Shown: positions 9,273 to 20,120 of the stretch, in pieces
Layout: each line of letters opens with the position of its first letter
Position numbering within the stretch: position 1 is the first letter of the stretch
Program-made: the position numbers and the translations under genes
NCBI RefSeq assembly: GCF_029395435.1
Contig: NZ_CP113915.1
Location: 1,054,001-1,118,000, forward strand
Direction: 5' to 3'
Source: Bifidobacterium sp. ESL0790
GTDB taxonomy: Bacteria; Actinomycetota; Actinomycetes; Actinomycetales; Bifidobacteriaceae
Length of the DNA stretch: 64,000 bases
Notes under the pieces: generated by a model
What the model saw: the letters and a program-made list of their open reading frames with translations, nothing else
What the model was told of the DNA's origin: nothing
The model's database searches: none

Positions 9273-10898
9273 ATGAATGACCATCGTCCGTTCGCCGTCA
9301 TCATCGGCATGCCCGGCGCGGGCAAGACCCGGGTCGGTCGCGAGGCCGCGAAAATGCTGGGTCTCGATTTCGCCGATTCGGATTACCGCATCGAGCGCGA
9401 GATCGGCATGACGATTCCCGAATATTTCAAGGAATACGGCGAGCCAGCGTTCCGTGAGACCGAGGCCGACGTCATCGCCAACCTGTTGGATTCCTTCGAC
9501 GGGCTCCTCGCGCTGGGCGGCGGTGCGCCGATGACCGAATCGACGCGGCACAAGCTGGCCGAATACGTCGAATCCGGCGGCAGGCTCGTCTACCTCGAAG
9601 CCGACAAGCGCGAGGCCATGCAGCGCGCGGCCCGTGCTGGTGGGCGACCGATGCTCGACGGCGACGCGAACGAACGCTGGAAGAGCCTCTACGAGCAGCG
9701 CGACCCCGTCTTCCGCGACATCGCCAACATGCATGTGCACACCCACGGTTCCACGCCCCGCAACGCGGCGAGAAAGCTGAGCAATATGATCAACGAACGC
9801 ATCATCCACATCACCGGCTCCGGCATAGAGCCCTACGACGTGTGCATCGGCGAGGGCGCGCTCAACCAACTGCCCGAGGCGCTCGGCGAGGGCGTGCTGC
9901 GCGTCGCGCTCATCCACACCACGCCGGTGCAGCGCCATTCCGACCAGGCGCGCGCCCTGCTGCGTCAGGCCGGCTACGAGGTCTACGACATCGTCATCCC
10001 CGACGCCGAGAAGGGCAAGACCATCGAAGTCGCCAACGGCGTGTGGGCCAGGCTCGGCCAGGAGGGCTTCACCCGCTCCGACGCCATCGTGGGCCTCGGC
10101 GGGGGAGCGGCCACCGATCTGGCCGGCTTCGTTGCCGCCACCTGGATGCGCGGCATCCGCTACGTCAACTGCCCGACCTCGCTGCTGGCGATGGTCGATG
10201 CCTCCACCGGCGGCAAGACTGGCATCAACACCGAGGAGGGCAAGAACCTCGTCGGCTCGTTCTACACCCCGGCCGCCGTGCTCGCCGACCTGCGCACGCT
10301 CAAGACCCTGCCGCAAGACATCTTCATCGAGGGGCTGGGCGAGGTGGCCAAATCCGGCTTCATCCGCGACACCAAGATCCTCGACATCCTGCAGGAGCAC
10401 GCCGAAGAGCTGCGCGATTTCAACGGTGACGACTTCCTCGGCTCACCGCTCGAGGACGTGGTCGCCGAGCTCATCGAGCGCACCGTGAGGGTCAAGGCCT
10501 ACCACGTCTCCAGCGACCTGCGCGAGGCCGGTCTGCGCGAGTTCCTCAACTACGGGCACACCCTCGCCCACGCCATCGAGAAGCTGGAGCATTTCCGCTG
10601 GCGCCACGGAAACGCCGTGGCCGTCGGGTGCGTCTACGCCGCCGAGCTCTCGCATATCCTCGGCCATATCGACCTGGAGACCGTCGACCTGCACCGTTCC
10701 ATCTTCTCCTCGCTCGGGCTGCCGATCTCGTGGGATGGCGGCACTTGGGACGAGGTGCTGGCGCTGATGCATAAGGACAAGAAGGCGCGCGGCAATACGC
10801 TGCGTTTCATCATCCTGGACGCCGTCGGCAAGCCGATGCACCTTGTGGATCCGCCGATGGACGCGCTCGAGGAGGCGTTCGCTCGGATTCGCGGCTGA
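9273..10898 (+). CDS. aroKB: Bifunctional shikimate kinase / 3-dehydroquinate synthase
   Basis: Fusion of two shikimate pathway enzymes, 541 residues. Residues 1 to about 170 are shikimate kinase: Walker A GMPGAGKT at residues 13-20, the shikimate-binding DSDYRIE near residue 36, and LALGGGAP near residue 82. From about residue 185 to the end is Aro[21 protein letters not shown] (NAD-binding), [12 protein letters not shown], and the metal-ligand region [17 protein letters not shown]. The kinase performs step 5 and the synthase step 2. The fusion is typical of bifidobacteria. A 40-base-loop inverted repeat separates it from aroQ. Confidence 0.96.
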   Translation: MNDHRPFAVIIGMPGAGKTRVGREAAKMLGLDFADSDYRIEREIGMTIPEYFKEYGEPAFRETEADVIANLLDSFDGLLALGGGAPMTESTRHKLAEYVESGGRLVYLEADKREAMQRAARAGGRPMLDGDANERWKSLYEQRDPVFRDIANMHVHTHGSTPRNAARKLSNMINERIIHITGSGIEPYDVCIGEGALNQLPEALGEGVLRVALIHTTPVQRHSDQARALLRQAGYEVYDIVIPDAEKGKTIEVANGVWARLGQEGFTRSDAIVGLGGGAATDLAGFVAATWMRGIRYVNCPTSLLAMVDASTGGKTGINTEEGKNLVGSFYTPAAVLADLRTLKTLPQDIFIEGLGEVAKSGFIRDTKILDILQEHAEELRDFNGDDFLGSPLEDVVAELIERTVRVKAYHVSSDLREAGLREFLNYGHTLAHAIEKLEHFRWRHGNAVAVGCVYAAELSHILGHIDLETVDLHRSIFSSLGLPISWDGGTWDEVLALMHKDKKARGNTLRFIILDAVGKPMHLVDPPMDALEEAFARIRG

Positions 10899-10903
10899 CG
10901 TGG

Positions 10904-10981
10904 CCGCACAAGTCGGTAGATAGGTTTTGAGGATTGGCGGAATGTCAAGGTTCTTAAAAAGTCATCTATCGACTTGTGCGG
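10904..10981. repeat. Long inverted repeat between aroKB and aroQ
   Basis: Bases 10904-10922 and 10963-10981 are reverse complements over 17 of 19 positions, with a 40-base loop. The left arm starts 6 bases after the aroKB stop and the right arm ends 23 bases before the aroQ ribosome binding site. It could be an attenuator, an mRNA processing site or a cruciform element; there is no T-tract after it. Confidence 0.6.
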
Positions 10982-11018
10982 GGAAGATTCCAACAAACTC
11001 AATAAAAGGACAAATAAA

Positions 11019-11465
11019 ATGACCAAAGTGATCGTCGTCAACGGACCGAACCTGGGGCGCCTGGGCGTGCGCGAGCCTGACGTCTACGGCCACCAGGACC
11101 TTGAGACCCTGCGCAACGACTGCGCCGAATGGGGCAAGGCGCTCGGCCTCGAGGTCGAGGTGCGCCAGTCCGACGACGAGGCCGAGGTCATTGGCTGGAT
11201 GCACCGGGCCGTCGACGAGCAGACGCCCGTGGTGATGAACCCCGCCGCCTTCACCCACTACAGCTACGGCCTCTCCGACGCTGCCAAGATGGTCACCGAC
11301 GCCGGCTTGCCGCTGATGGAGGTCCACATCTCCAACCCGTCCTCGCGCGACGCCTTCCGCAAGTACAGCGTCATCAGCCCCGTCGCCACCGGCACCATCA
11401 CCGGCATGGGTTTCTACGGCTACAAGCTCGCCCTCGACGCCGTCGCGCATTTACTCGCGCAATAG
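11019..11465 (+). CDS. aroQ: Type II 3-dehydroquinate dehydratase
   Basis: Dodecameric type II dehydroquinase for step 3 of the shikimate pathway, 148 residues. Conserved motifs: GPNLGRLGVREPDVYG (residues 9-24, containing the catalytic loop Arg and Tyr), NPAAFTHYSYGL near residue 74 and HISNPSSRD near residue 101. The ATG at 11019 follows AAAAGGA with 8 bases spacing. It lies downstream of aroKB, completing an aroC-aroKB-aroQ cluster. Confidence 0.95.
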   Translation: MTKVIVVNGPNLGRLGVREPDVYGHQDLETLRNDCAEWGKALGLEVEVRQSDDEAEVIGWMHRAVDEQTPVVMNPAAFTHYSYGLSDAAKMVTDAGLPLMEVHISNPSSRDAFRKYSVISPVATGTITGMGFYGYKLALDAVAHLLAQ

Positions 11466-11498
11466 AATTCAGTACAATACAAAATCAAGGAAAACGTG

Positions 11499-11525
11499 GG
11501 GAGTGGAATCTGTTTTTCCGCTCCC
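11499..11525 (+). terminator. Hairpin between aroQ and pyrG
   Basis: GGGAGTGGAA (11499-11508) pairs with TTCCGCTCCC (11516-11525) with one G-U pair and a 7-base loop. It may end the aro transcript or lie in the pyrG leader. No T-tract follows. Confidence 0.4.
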
Positions 11526-11571
11526 GCCTACGAACACGCGCAGTCCTATGGCGCTGATAGACTGAAGTTCC

Positions 11572-13254
<1,683 letters not shown>

Positions 13255-13308
13255 TCCGCCTTCGGTCGGCTTCGCCCGACGAGAAGGTAATGATGTAATC
13301 ATGCGAAC

Positions 13309-13348
13309 AGCGAAAAGGAACCCGGCTTGTGGTGGGTTCCTTTTCGCT
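13309..13348 (+). terminator. Rho-independent-type terminator after pyrG
   Basis: AGCGAAAAGGAACCC (13309-13323) is exactly complementary to GGGTTCCTTTTCGCT (13334-13348), giving 15 bp with a 10-base loop. T-rich bases lie within the right arm. Confidence 0.8.
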
Positions 13349-13414
13349 ATCTCGGGTTGGTCGGCGATAATCACGTTGCGATGGGATTGTCGCCCACGAA
13401 ACAGGATGTGCCAT

Positions 13415-13441
13415 AAATCACGTTTGCCTATGGGGTGATTT
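13415..13441. promoter_or_regulatory. Inverted repeat upstream of sufB
   Basis: AAATCAC (13415-13421) and GTGATTT (13435-13441) form a symmetric dyad with a 13-base spacer, 84 bases upstream of the chosen sufB start. No sufR-type repressor gene precedes sufB here, so the site could bind an unlinked regulator. This is an inference from symmetry only. Confidence 0.3.
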
Positions 13442-13524
13442 ACGTTACGTCCCTAGTAATTCGGCGGCACTTCTGTTACGTTAAAAACGAGACGGCATTT
13501 CCAAAAGTTAGGAGGCAGCGTACG

Positions 13525-15021
13525 GTGGCACAACAACACGCCCCAAACGCCGCGTCGGACACGGAGATGAGCCAATATGTGGCTGATCGCGAACGTGTCA
13601 ACGAGGACAAGATAAAACAGGATGACCAGATCATCGAGGAGTTCGGCGAGTACAACTACGGTTGGCACGATTCCGATGCGGCCGGCGAGGCCGCGAAGAA
13701 GGGCATCGACGAGAACGTCGTCCGCGCCATCTCCGCCGACAAGGGCGAGCCGCAATGGATGCTCGACATGAGGCTCAAGGGCTACCGCTCCTTCATCGAA
13801 AAGCCCATGCCCAAGTGGGGCGTGGATCTCTCCGATTTCGACGCCGATGACTTCAAGTACTACGTCAAGCCGATCGACAAGCCGGCCAAGAGCTGGGAAG
13901 ACCTGCCCACGGATATCCGCACCACCTACGACAAGCTGGGTATTCCGGACGCCGAGAAGAAGCGTCTGGTCTCCGGCGTCGCCGCGCAGTACGAGTCCGA
14001 GGTCATCTACAACTCCATTCAGGAGGATCTGAAGAAGGAAGGTGTGATCTTCACCGACACGGACACTGCGCTTCGCGAGTACCCGGATCTGGTCAAGAAA
14101 TACTTCGCCACCGTCATTCCTTACGATGACAACAAGTTCGCGGCGCTCAACACGGCGGCGTGGTCCGGCGGCTCGTTTGTCTACGTCCCCAAGGGCGTCC
14201 ACGTCGACATCCCGCTGCAGGCCTACTTCCGCATCAACACGCCGAACATGGGCCAGTTCGAGCGCACGCTGATCATCGCCGAAGAGGGCTCCTACGTCCA
14301 TTACGTTGAGGGCTGCACGGCCCCGATCTACGCGACGGACTCGCTGCACGCGGCCAACGTCGAGATCATCGTCGGCAAGAATGCCCGCGTGCGCTATACG
14401 ACCGTGCAAAACTGGTCGAACAACGTCTACAACCTGGTGACCCAGCGCGCCTACGTCAAAGAGGGCGGCACCATGGAATGGGTCGACGGCAACATCGGCT
14501 CCAAGGCGAGCATGAAATACCCGTCCTGCATCCTGGCCGAGCCGTATGCCAAGGCCTCTACCATGTCACTGAGCTTCGCAGGCAAGGGGCAGTACCAGGA
14601 CACCGGCGCCAAGATGATCCATCTGGCACCGCACACCAGCTCCACCATCGTCGCCAAGTCCATCTCGCGTGGCGGCGGGCGTTGCGCCTATCGCGGTTTG
14701 GTCAAGGTGATCGATGGAGCCAAGGGCTCGAGTTCTTCGGTGGTCTGCGACACACTGCTGGTTGACGATTACTCGCGTTCCGACACCTACCCGCACGTCG
14801 ACATTCGCGAGGACGACGTGACGATGGCGCACGAGGCGACCGTTTCCAAGGTCTCCGAGGATCAGCTCTTCTATCTGATGAGCCGAGGGCTGGAGGAGAA
14901 GGAGGCCATGGGCATGATCGTGCGCGGCTTCGTCGAGCCGATCAGCCGCGAACTTCCGATGGAATACGCGTTGGAGCTCAATAGGCTGGTCGAGTTGCAA
15001 ATGGAAGGATCGGTGGGCTGA
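13525..15021 (+). CDS. sufB: Fe-S cluster assembly protein SufB
   Basis: Scaffold subunit of the SufBCD complex on which Fe-S clusters are built; 498 residues. The C-terminal SUF core is clear: [36 protein letters not shown], and GVL-equivalent [13 protein letters not shown], with the family's conserved cysteines. The GTG at 13525 is chosen because TAGGAGG lies 8 bases upstream; in-frame codons further up are not conserved in type and overlap the promoter region. It is the first gene of the suf cluster. sufD begins 3 bases after its stop. Confidence 0.96.
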   Translation: MAQQHAPNAASDTEMSQYVADRERVNEDKIKQDDQIIEEFGEYNYGWHDSDAAGEAAKKGIDENVVRAISADKGEPQWMLDMRLKGYRSFIEKPMPKWGVDLSDFDADDFKYYVKPIDKPAKSWEDLPTDIRTTYDKLGIPDAEKKRLVSGVAAQYESEVIYNSIQEDLKKEGVIFTDTDTALREYPDLVKKYFATVIPYDDNKFAALNTAAWSGGSFVYVPKGVHVDIPLQAYFRINTPNMGQFERTLIIAEEGSYVHYVEGCTAPIYATDSLHAANVEIIVGKNARVRYTTVQNWSNNVYNLVTQRAYVKEGGTMEWVDGNIGSKASMKYPSCILAEPYAKASTMSLSFAGKGQYQDTGAKMIHLAPHTSSTIVAKSISRGGGRCAYRGLVKVIDGAKGSSSSVVCDTLLVDDYSRSDTYPHVDIREDDVTMAHEATVSKVSEDQLFYLMSRGLEEKEAMGMIVRGFVEPISRELPMEYALELNRLVELQMEGSVG

Positions 15022-15024
15022 TCG

Positions 15025-16248
15025 ATGGCCGAACAAGAAGTGAATATCCCAGTGGCGGATCCCAATGATCCCTACGCGATGCCGGCGGCCATGCCGTCCA
15101 GCGCCGACAACGAGCCCCGCTCGTTCGACGTGGACGATTTCAAGATGCCGACTCGCAAGCAGGAGGACTGGCGCTACACGCCCCTCGATCGCATCGAGGA
15201 GTTCTTCAACATCTTCACGCCAAGTGGCGAGACCAAGGTGACCGTCAGCAACATCGACGGAACGCCGGTTGACGGCACACAGGTGACCAAGTCGGTCATC
15301 GACCGTGGCGCCGCGCCTTCGGGCACCGTGATGAAGCCGAACGACCGCGTCTCGGCCGTCGAGTGGAACACCGGCGACAAGACCGTCGTCGTCTCCGTCT
15401 CCGGCGAGCTCGAGCAGCCGGTTCTGGTCGATATCGAAGGCCATGGCGCCGATCTCGATTCCCTGCACCTGGTGCTGCAGGCCGCCGACCGCACGCATGG
15501 CGACATCGTCGTGCGCCACCAAGGCCTGGCGCGTCTGGCCGAAGGCGTCGAAATCATCACCGGCAAGGACTCCCACATCTCCACGACATTCGTGCAGGAA
15601 TGGGACAAGGGCTCCAAACACGTCGGCAACCAGCGCATCCACGTCGGCGAGGGCGGTTCGCTGCGTCACGCCATGGTCACCTTGGGAGGTGACGTCGTCC
15701 GCATCCGCATGGACCAGGACTTCGGCGGCCCGCAGAGCGATCTCAACATGCTCGGCATCTACTTCGCCGAGGCCGGCCAACATCTCGAGCACCGCACGAT
15801 GGTGGTGCACAACTACGCGGAATGCAAGTCCCGCGTGGTCTACAAGGGTGCGCTCGACGGCAAGGACGCGCATTCGACCTGGGTGGGCAACGCGCTCATC
15901 AAGCCGCAGGCGCCGAACACCGACTCCTACGAGCTCAACCGCAACTTGGTGCTCACGCCAGGCCCGGTGGCCGATTCCGAGCCGAACCTCGAGATCGAGA
16001 ATGGCAACATCATCGGCGCGGGCCACGCCAGCTCCGTCGGCCATTTCGACGACGAGGAGCTCTTCTACCTGCAGTCGCGCGGCATCACGGAATCCGAGGC
16101 CCGCAAGCTGGTGGTCCGTGGCTTCTTCGCCGACCTCATCGAACAGATCGGCGTGCCCAGCATCGCCGAACACCTTATGAACGTAATCGACCGCAGGCTT
16201 GCGCGAGGCGAGAGCGCAGACATGCAAGCGGTATTGGAGGATAAGTAA
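15025..16248 (+). CDS. sufD: Fe-S cluster assembly protein SufD
   Basis: Partner of SufB in the SufBC2D complex, needed for iron acquisition; 407 residues. The N-terminal part holds the RKQEDWRYTPLDR motif (about residues 41-53). The beta-helical SUF core follows, and the C-terminal helix bundle has YLQSRGITESEARKLVVRGFF. The stop codon overlaps the sufC start (TAATG), so translation is probably coupled. Confidence 0.95.
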   Translation: MAEQEVNIPVADPNDPYAMPAAMPSSADNEPRSFDVDDFKMPTRKQEDWRYTPLDRIEEFFNIFTPSGETKVTVSNIDGTPVDGTQVTKSVIDRGAAPSGTVMKPNDRVSAVEWNTGDKTVVVSVSGELEQPVLVDIEGHGADLDSLHLVLQAADRTHGDIVVRHQGLARLAEGVEIITGKDSHISTTFVQEWDKGSKHVGNQRIHVGEGGSLRHAMVTLGGDVVRIRMDQDFGGPQSDLNMLGIYFAEAGQHLEHRTMVVHNYAECKSRVVYKGALDGKDAHSTWVGNALIKPQAPNTDSYELNRNLVLTPGPVADSEPNLEIENGNIIGAGHASSVGHFDDEELFYLQSRGITESEARKLVVRGFFADLIEQIGVPSIAEHLMNVIDRRLARGESADMQAVLEDK

Positions 16249-17024
16249 TGTCAACATTGGAAATCAAGGATCTCTACGCATCGGTGGAGACCAAGGAAGG
16301 CCGCAAGCAGATTCTCAAAGGCGCGACCCTGACCGTCAACTCCGGCGAGACGCACGCCATCATGGGCCCCAACGGCTCCGGCAAGTCAACACTGGCCTAC
16401 ACGCTGGCCGGCCACCCGAAGTACTTCGTCGACTCCGGCGAGGCTCTGCTCGACGGCAAGGACATCCTCAAGATGACCGCCGACGAGCGCGCGAAGGCCG
16501 GTTTGTTCCTAGCCATGCAGTACCCCGTCGAGGTGCCGGGCGTCTCGATGACCAACTTCCTGCGCACCGCCAAGACCGAAGTAGACGGCAAGGCTCCGGC
16601 CATCCGCACCTGGACCAAGGAACTCCAGGACGCGATGAAGAACCTTCGCATGGACAAGAAGTTCGCTTCCCGTTCCGTCAACGAAGGCTTCTCCGGCGGC
16701 GAGAAGAAGCGCGCCGAAGTGCTCCAACTTGAGCTGCTGAAGCCCAAGTTCGCTATCATGGACGAGACTGATTCCGGACTCGACGTCGACGCGCTGCGTA
16801 TCGTCTCCGAAGGCGTCAACCGTGCCAAGGAGAACACCGGGCTGGGCATCATGCTCATTACGCATTACACGCGCATTCTCAAGTACATCAAGCCGGATAT
16901 CGTGCATGTGTTTGCGGGCGGCAAGTTCGTCAAGACTGGGGGACCGGAGTTGGCGGATGAGCTCGAAGAGACCGGGTATGATCAGTATCTGCCGGAAGGG
17001 GCTACGGAATCGGCTATGGCCTGA
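16248..17024 (+). CDS. sufC: Fe-S cluster assembly ATPase SufC
   Basis: ABC-type ATPase that powers the SufBCD scaffold; 258 residues. Walker A GPNGSGKST near residue 39, the ABC signature FSGGEKKRAEVLQ near residue 149, and Walker B FAIMDETDSGLD near residue 169 (the E-T-D-S-G-L-D form is typical of SufC). The ATG overlaps the sufD stop. The gene is followed by a 530-base gap before sufS, with a terminator at 17245-17277, so sufBDC may be a separate transcription unit from sufSUT. Confidence 0.97.
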   Translation: MSTLEIKDLYASVETKEGRKQILKGATLTVNSGETHAIMGPNGSGKSTLAYTLAGHPKYFVDSGEALLDGKDILKMTADERAKAGLFLAMQYPVEVPGVSMTNFLRTAKTEVDGKAPAIRTWTKELQDAMKNLRMDKKFASRSVNEGFSGGEKKRAEVLQLELLKPKFAIMDETDSGLDVDALRIVSEGVNRAKENTGLGIMLITHYTRILKYIKPDIVHVFAGGKFVKTGGPELADELEETGYDQYLPEGATESAMA

Positions 17025-17109
17025 TCTGGTTGGTTCTTTCTGATCGGTCGCTTTAGTTGCTAGTCGCTGATTCAGTTTTCTGCGATTTTCTTGCTTTTGG
17101 CGGTCGGTC

Positions 17110-17199
17110 GCTGATTCGGGAAAATATACAATGTTCGACACGCTCCGGGCCGCTCGGCCAAGTCATACGGTCGAACATCGCATATTTTCCCGAATCAGC
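17110..17199. repeat. Palindromic element copy A (sufC-sufS spacer)
   Basis: An 18-bp perfect outer stem (17110-17127 with 17182-17199) and a 9-bp inner stem ATGTTCGAC/GTCGAACAT (17131-17139 with 17170-17178) enclose a GC-rich 30-base centre. Its 52-base core (17134-17185) recurs without change in inverted orientation at 17434-17485, while the outer stems differ in sequence. Confidence 0.8.
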
Positions 17200-17244
17200 T
17201 TATGTGGCGTTGGCTCGTCAGAGTTATTTTTGGGGAGGGCTTTG

Positions 17245-17299
17245 GCGGATTTCAATACATCGAGTATTGAAATCCGCGGCTTCGCCATTTTTTCTCTTT
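17245..17299 (+). terminator. Terminator downstream of sufC
   Basis: GCGGATTTCAATAC (17245-17258) pairs perfectly with GTATTGAAATCCGC (17264-17277) around a 5-base loop. A short GGCTTCGCC hairpin and long T-rich runs follow from 17288. This is the best intrinsic terminator in the window and would separate sufBDC from sufSUT. Confidence 0.8.
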
Positions 17300-17425
17300 T
17301 TCCGTTTTTTGTTTCTTTTTTCCGCTTAAGGATCCAAATAGGGAACGGAAGGTGAGTGGTCGGAATAATTGTGGCGAATGGACCTTGTACTGACTACAGT
17401 TGAGTCAGATACCGTTGAGAGTGGT

Positions 17426-17503
17426 GGTGAGGGATATGCGATGTTCGACCGTATGACTTGGCCGAGCGGCCCGGAGCGTGTCGAACGTCGTATATCCCTC
17501 GCC
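17426..17503. repeat. Palindromic element copy B (inverted relative to copy A)
   Basis: Outer stem 17426-17437 with 17492-17503 (one wobble), extended by 17438-17449 with 17480-17491. The 52-base core at 17434-17485 is the exact reverse complement of copy A's core. Outer stem sequence (GAGGGATAT type) is unlike copy A's (GATTCGGGAAAA type), yet both are self-complementary. Confidence 0.8.
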
Positions 17504-17554
17504 GCCACGGGAGTTTCAACTTTATAAAATTTAAATGATGGGTAGAAGAAGGCA

Positions 17555-18829
17555 ATGATGGTGGATTTTTCGCGGATTAGGGGAGAGTTCCCTATTTTGG
17601 ATCAGGAGATTCATGGGCACCAGCTGGTGTACTTTGACTCTTCGGCCACGGCGCAGAAGCCGCGGTGCGTGGTCGCCGCCGAGAGCAAGTTCTACGAGAC
17701 CATCAACGCCGGGGTGCACAGGGGAGCGCATGAGCTCGCCGCACGCAGCACCGTCGCTTTCGAGGAGGCTCGCGCCAAGGTGGCCAAGCTCGTCGGAGCC
17801 AACAGCGAGGAAGGCCAGGAGGAGATTGTGGTCACTCCGGGTGCTACTGGTGGGTTGAATATGCTCGCGACGGCCTTTGGCAACGCCTCGCTCGGGCGCG
17901 GTGGTGAGGCGGCCAAACGGTTCGCGTTGAAACCGGGCGATGAGATCGTGGTCTCCAAGGCGGAGCACCATTCGGTGTTGCTGCCCTTCCAGGAGCTCGC
18001 CTATCGGACCGGCGCCACGTTGAAGTGGTTCGATCTGACCGACGATGGGCGTATCCGTTCCGACACCGCCGACGAGGTCATCACCGAGCGCACCAAGGTC
18101 GTGGCGGTCACCCACATCAGCAACGTCACCGGTGCCATCACCGACATCGCGCCCATCGTCAAGCGGGCCCATGAGGTCGGGGCCATCTTCATTCTTGACG
18201 CCTGCCAGTCGGTGCCGCACCTCAAGATCGATTTCCACAAGATGGACGTCGACTTCGCCGCGTGGAGTGCCCATAAGATGTATGGTCCCACGGGTGTCGG
18301 CTTCCTCTACGGCAAGCGAGAGTTGCTTGAAGCCTTGCCGCCGGCCAACTTCGGCGGTTCGATGGTCGAGCTCGCGTGGATGGACAAGCCCGCGGAATAC
18401 ATGGCCCCGCCGGAGCGTTTCGAGGCCGGCACGCAGCCGGTCGCCCAAGTCGTCGCGGCCGGTGTCGCCGCCGACTGGATGCGCGAGATCGGCATGGAGA
18501 ACCTCATGGCCCACGAGCGCACCATCACCGAGGAACTTCTGAAGATCAACGATGTGCCGGGCTTCCGCGTGATCGGGCCGGTGGAGAGCAAGGACCGCAT
18601 CGGCACCGTCTCCTTCGACGTCGACGGCGTGCATCCGCATGATGTTGGCCAGTTCTTCGACGCCCAGGGCATCGCCGTGCGTGTCGGCCACCATTGCGCC
18701 CAGCCGGTGCACCGCCACTTCGGGCTTTTCGCCTCCACCCGCGCCTCGACCGGCATCTACAACACCGTCGACGAGGCCCGCAAGGTCGTCGAGGTGGCCA
18801 AGAAAGTCCGTCCGTTCTTTAAGGTGTGA
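17555..18829 (+). CDS. sufS: Cysteine desulfurase SufS
   Basis: PLP enzyme that takes sulfur from cysteine for cluster assembly; 424 residues. The PLP-binding Lys lies in AAWSAHKMYGPTG near residue 234, and the active-site Cys is in RVGHHCAQPVHRHFG near residue 375, as in group II (SufS) enzymes. LVYFDSSATAQKP near residue 25 is the usual N-terminal motif. GAAGAAGG precedes the ATG pair at 17555/17558. sufU begins at the stop, so sulfur is probably handed to SufU, as in Gram-positive systems without SufE. Confidence 0.96.
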   Translation: MMVDFSRIRGEFPILDQEIHGHQLVYFDSSATAQKPRCVVAAESKFYETINAGVHRGAHELAARSTVAFEEARAKVAKLVGANSEEGQEEIVVTPGATGGLNMLATAFGNASLGRGGEAAKRFALKPGDEIVVSKAEHHSVLLPFQELAYRTGATLKWFDLTDDGRIRSDTADEVITERTKVVAVTHISNVTGAITDIAPIVKRAHEVGAIFILDACQSVPHLKIDFHKMDVDFAAWSAHKMYGPTGVGFLYGKRELLEALPPANFGGSMVELAWMDKPAEYMAPPERFEAGTQPVAQVVAAGVAADWMREIGMENLMAHERTITEELLKINDVPGFRVIGPVESKDRIGTVSFDVDGVHPHDVGQFFDAQGIAVRVGHHCAQPVHRHFGLFASTRASTGIYNTVDEARKVVEVAKKVRPFFKV

Positions 18830-18831
18830 GT

Positions 18832-19386
18832 ATGAGTGATTTCGCGATGAGTGACGACGACCTCGAACAGATGTACCAGGAGGTCATTCTCGAGGCTTCC
18901 AAGCGCCCGCACGGCAAGGAGAAATTCGCCGCGGACCTGACCCAGGAGGACGGTGGCTCCGATTCCACCGCCGACACCACGGTGCGTGCCAGCCACGAAT
19001 ACTGCATGCCGGGGGAATCCCACCAGTTCAACCCCACATGCGGCGATCAGGTGACGGTGCACGTCGAGGTCTCGAAGGATGATCCGAAGAAGATCGAGCG
19101 CCTGGTGTGGGACGGCAGCGGCTGTTCCATCTCCACGGCGAGCCTGTCGATGATGGTCGACCTGGTCGAGGGCAAGACTGTCGACGAGGCCATGCGGCTC
19201 GAGGGCATCTTCCAGAAGCTCATGAAGTCTCGCGGCGCGGGCCTGGATGACGACGAAGACGCCGAGGCGATCGGTGACGCGGTCGTCTTCCAAGGCGTCT
19301 CCAAGTACCCGATGCGCATCAAGTGTGCGCTGCTGGGCTGGGCGGGCCTCAAGGACTCGCTGGCCAAGGCCCTGGCGACGAAATAG
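18832..19386 (+). CDS. sufU: Zinc-dependent sulfurtransferase SufU
   Basis: NifU-like protein that in Gram-positive bacteria accepts persulfide sulfur from SufS; 184 residues. The three conserved cysteines and the Asp are visible: TCGD near residue 63, GSGCS near residue 98, and KCALLGW near residue 164. The region around residues 70-80 fits the usual SufU insertion relative to IscU. Start is taken as ATG 18832; a GTG at 18826 overlapping the sufS stop is also possible. Both are consistent with translational coupling to sufS. Confidence 0.93.
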   Translation: MSDFAMSDDDLEQMYQEVILEASKRPHGKEKFAADLTQEDGGSDSTADTTVRASHEYCMPGESHQFNPTCGDQVTVHVEVSKDDPKKIERLVWDGSGCSISTASLSMMVDLVEGKTVDEAMRLEGIFQKLMKSRGAGLDDDEDAEAIGDAVVFQGVSKYPMRIKCALLGWAGLKDSLAKALATK

Positions 19387-19445
19387 CCGGCAAAAACCGT
19401 TCTCTCAATTCGAATTTGTACACGTTCGACCAATAAAGGAGCATC

Positions 19446-20030
19446 ATGGCCAACGACGATAATCTCGTGCCCGAGCCCGCGTCCACCATCCTGGATTCGG
19501 CGTCACGCGCGCTGGGCAGCGAGGAGAAAGGGCAGCAGGCCGTGGCCAATCCGCAGACGGTCGGCGATTTGACCCGCGATGGTTCCGTTGCGGATACGAG
19601 CGTGGACGATGGAGGCAAGTCGGCAGACCAGACCGACGGCGACGACAACACCGTCAAGGACGACGAGACCGGCATCCCGCTGACGGCGGTCGACGACATC
19701 GGTCGCGCCACGGCAGCCGATGTGCGCGAGGCGTTACACCAGGTCATCGACCCCGAGCTGGGCATCGACGTGGTCGATCTGGGTCTCGTCTACGGCATCG
19801 AGATCGACGAGAAGGGCCGCGCCATCATCACGATGACGCTCACCACCCCCGCCTGCCCGCTGACCGACCTCATCGAGGACGAATGCGCCTCCACGCTGGC
19901 CGGGCTGGTCGAGGAGTTCCGCATCGACTGGACGTGGAAGCCGCGCTGGTCGCTCGACATGATCCGTCCGGAGGGCCGCGAGCAGCTTGAGGCCATCGGC
20001 TTCAACTTCGACAACATGCCGAAATACTGA
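19446..20030 (+). CDS. sufT: Metal-sulfur cluster assembly factor (SufT / DUF59, MIP18 family)
   Basis: 194 residues. The C-terminal 100 residues are a DUF59 (FeS_assembly_P) domain: VIDPELGIDVVDLGLVYGI (about residues 100-118), then MTLTTPACPLTDLI with the conserved Cys. Members promote Fe-S protein maturation. The first ~85 residues are acidic and low in complexity (VDDGGKSADQTDGDDN), which is not part of the family core. AAAGGAGC lies before the ATG. It ends the suf cluster and is followed by a shared bidirectional terminator. Confidence 0.9.
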   Translation: MANDDNLVPEPASTILDSASRALGSEEKGQQAVANPQTVGDLTRDGSVADTSVDDGGKSADQTDGDDNTVKDDETGIPLTAVDDIGRATAADVREALHQVIDPELGIDVVDLGLVYGIEIDEKGRAIITMTLTTPACPLTDLIEDECASTLAGLVEEFRIDWTWKPRWSLDMIRPEGREQLEAIGFNFDNMPKY

Positions 20031-20049
20031 ATCCTAAATATCGCAAAAC

Positions 20050-20094
20050 AAAAGGAACGTTGCGCCGAAATGATTTCAGCGCAACGTTCCTTTT
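20050..20094. terminator. Bidirectional terminator between sufT and glgC
   Basis: AAAAGGAACGTTGCGC (20050-20065) is exactly complementary to GCGCAACGTTCCTTTT (20079-20094), 16 bp with a 13-base loop and A/T tracts at both ends. It serves the convergent sufT (+) and glgC (-) genes. Confidence 0.85.
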
Positions 20095-20120
20095 ATGCGT
20101 AATAGCTTTTAGTTGACCGG

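Noticed and set aside
17131..17178. LexA (SOS) box in the palindromic element
   Set aside because: The arms read GTTCG...CGAAC around a 30-base centre, while an actinobacterial SOS box is a compact GAAC-N4-GTTC site; order and spacing are wrong.
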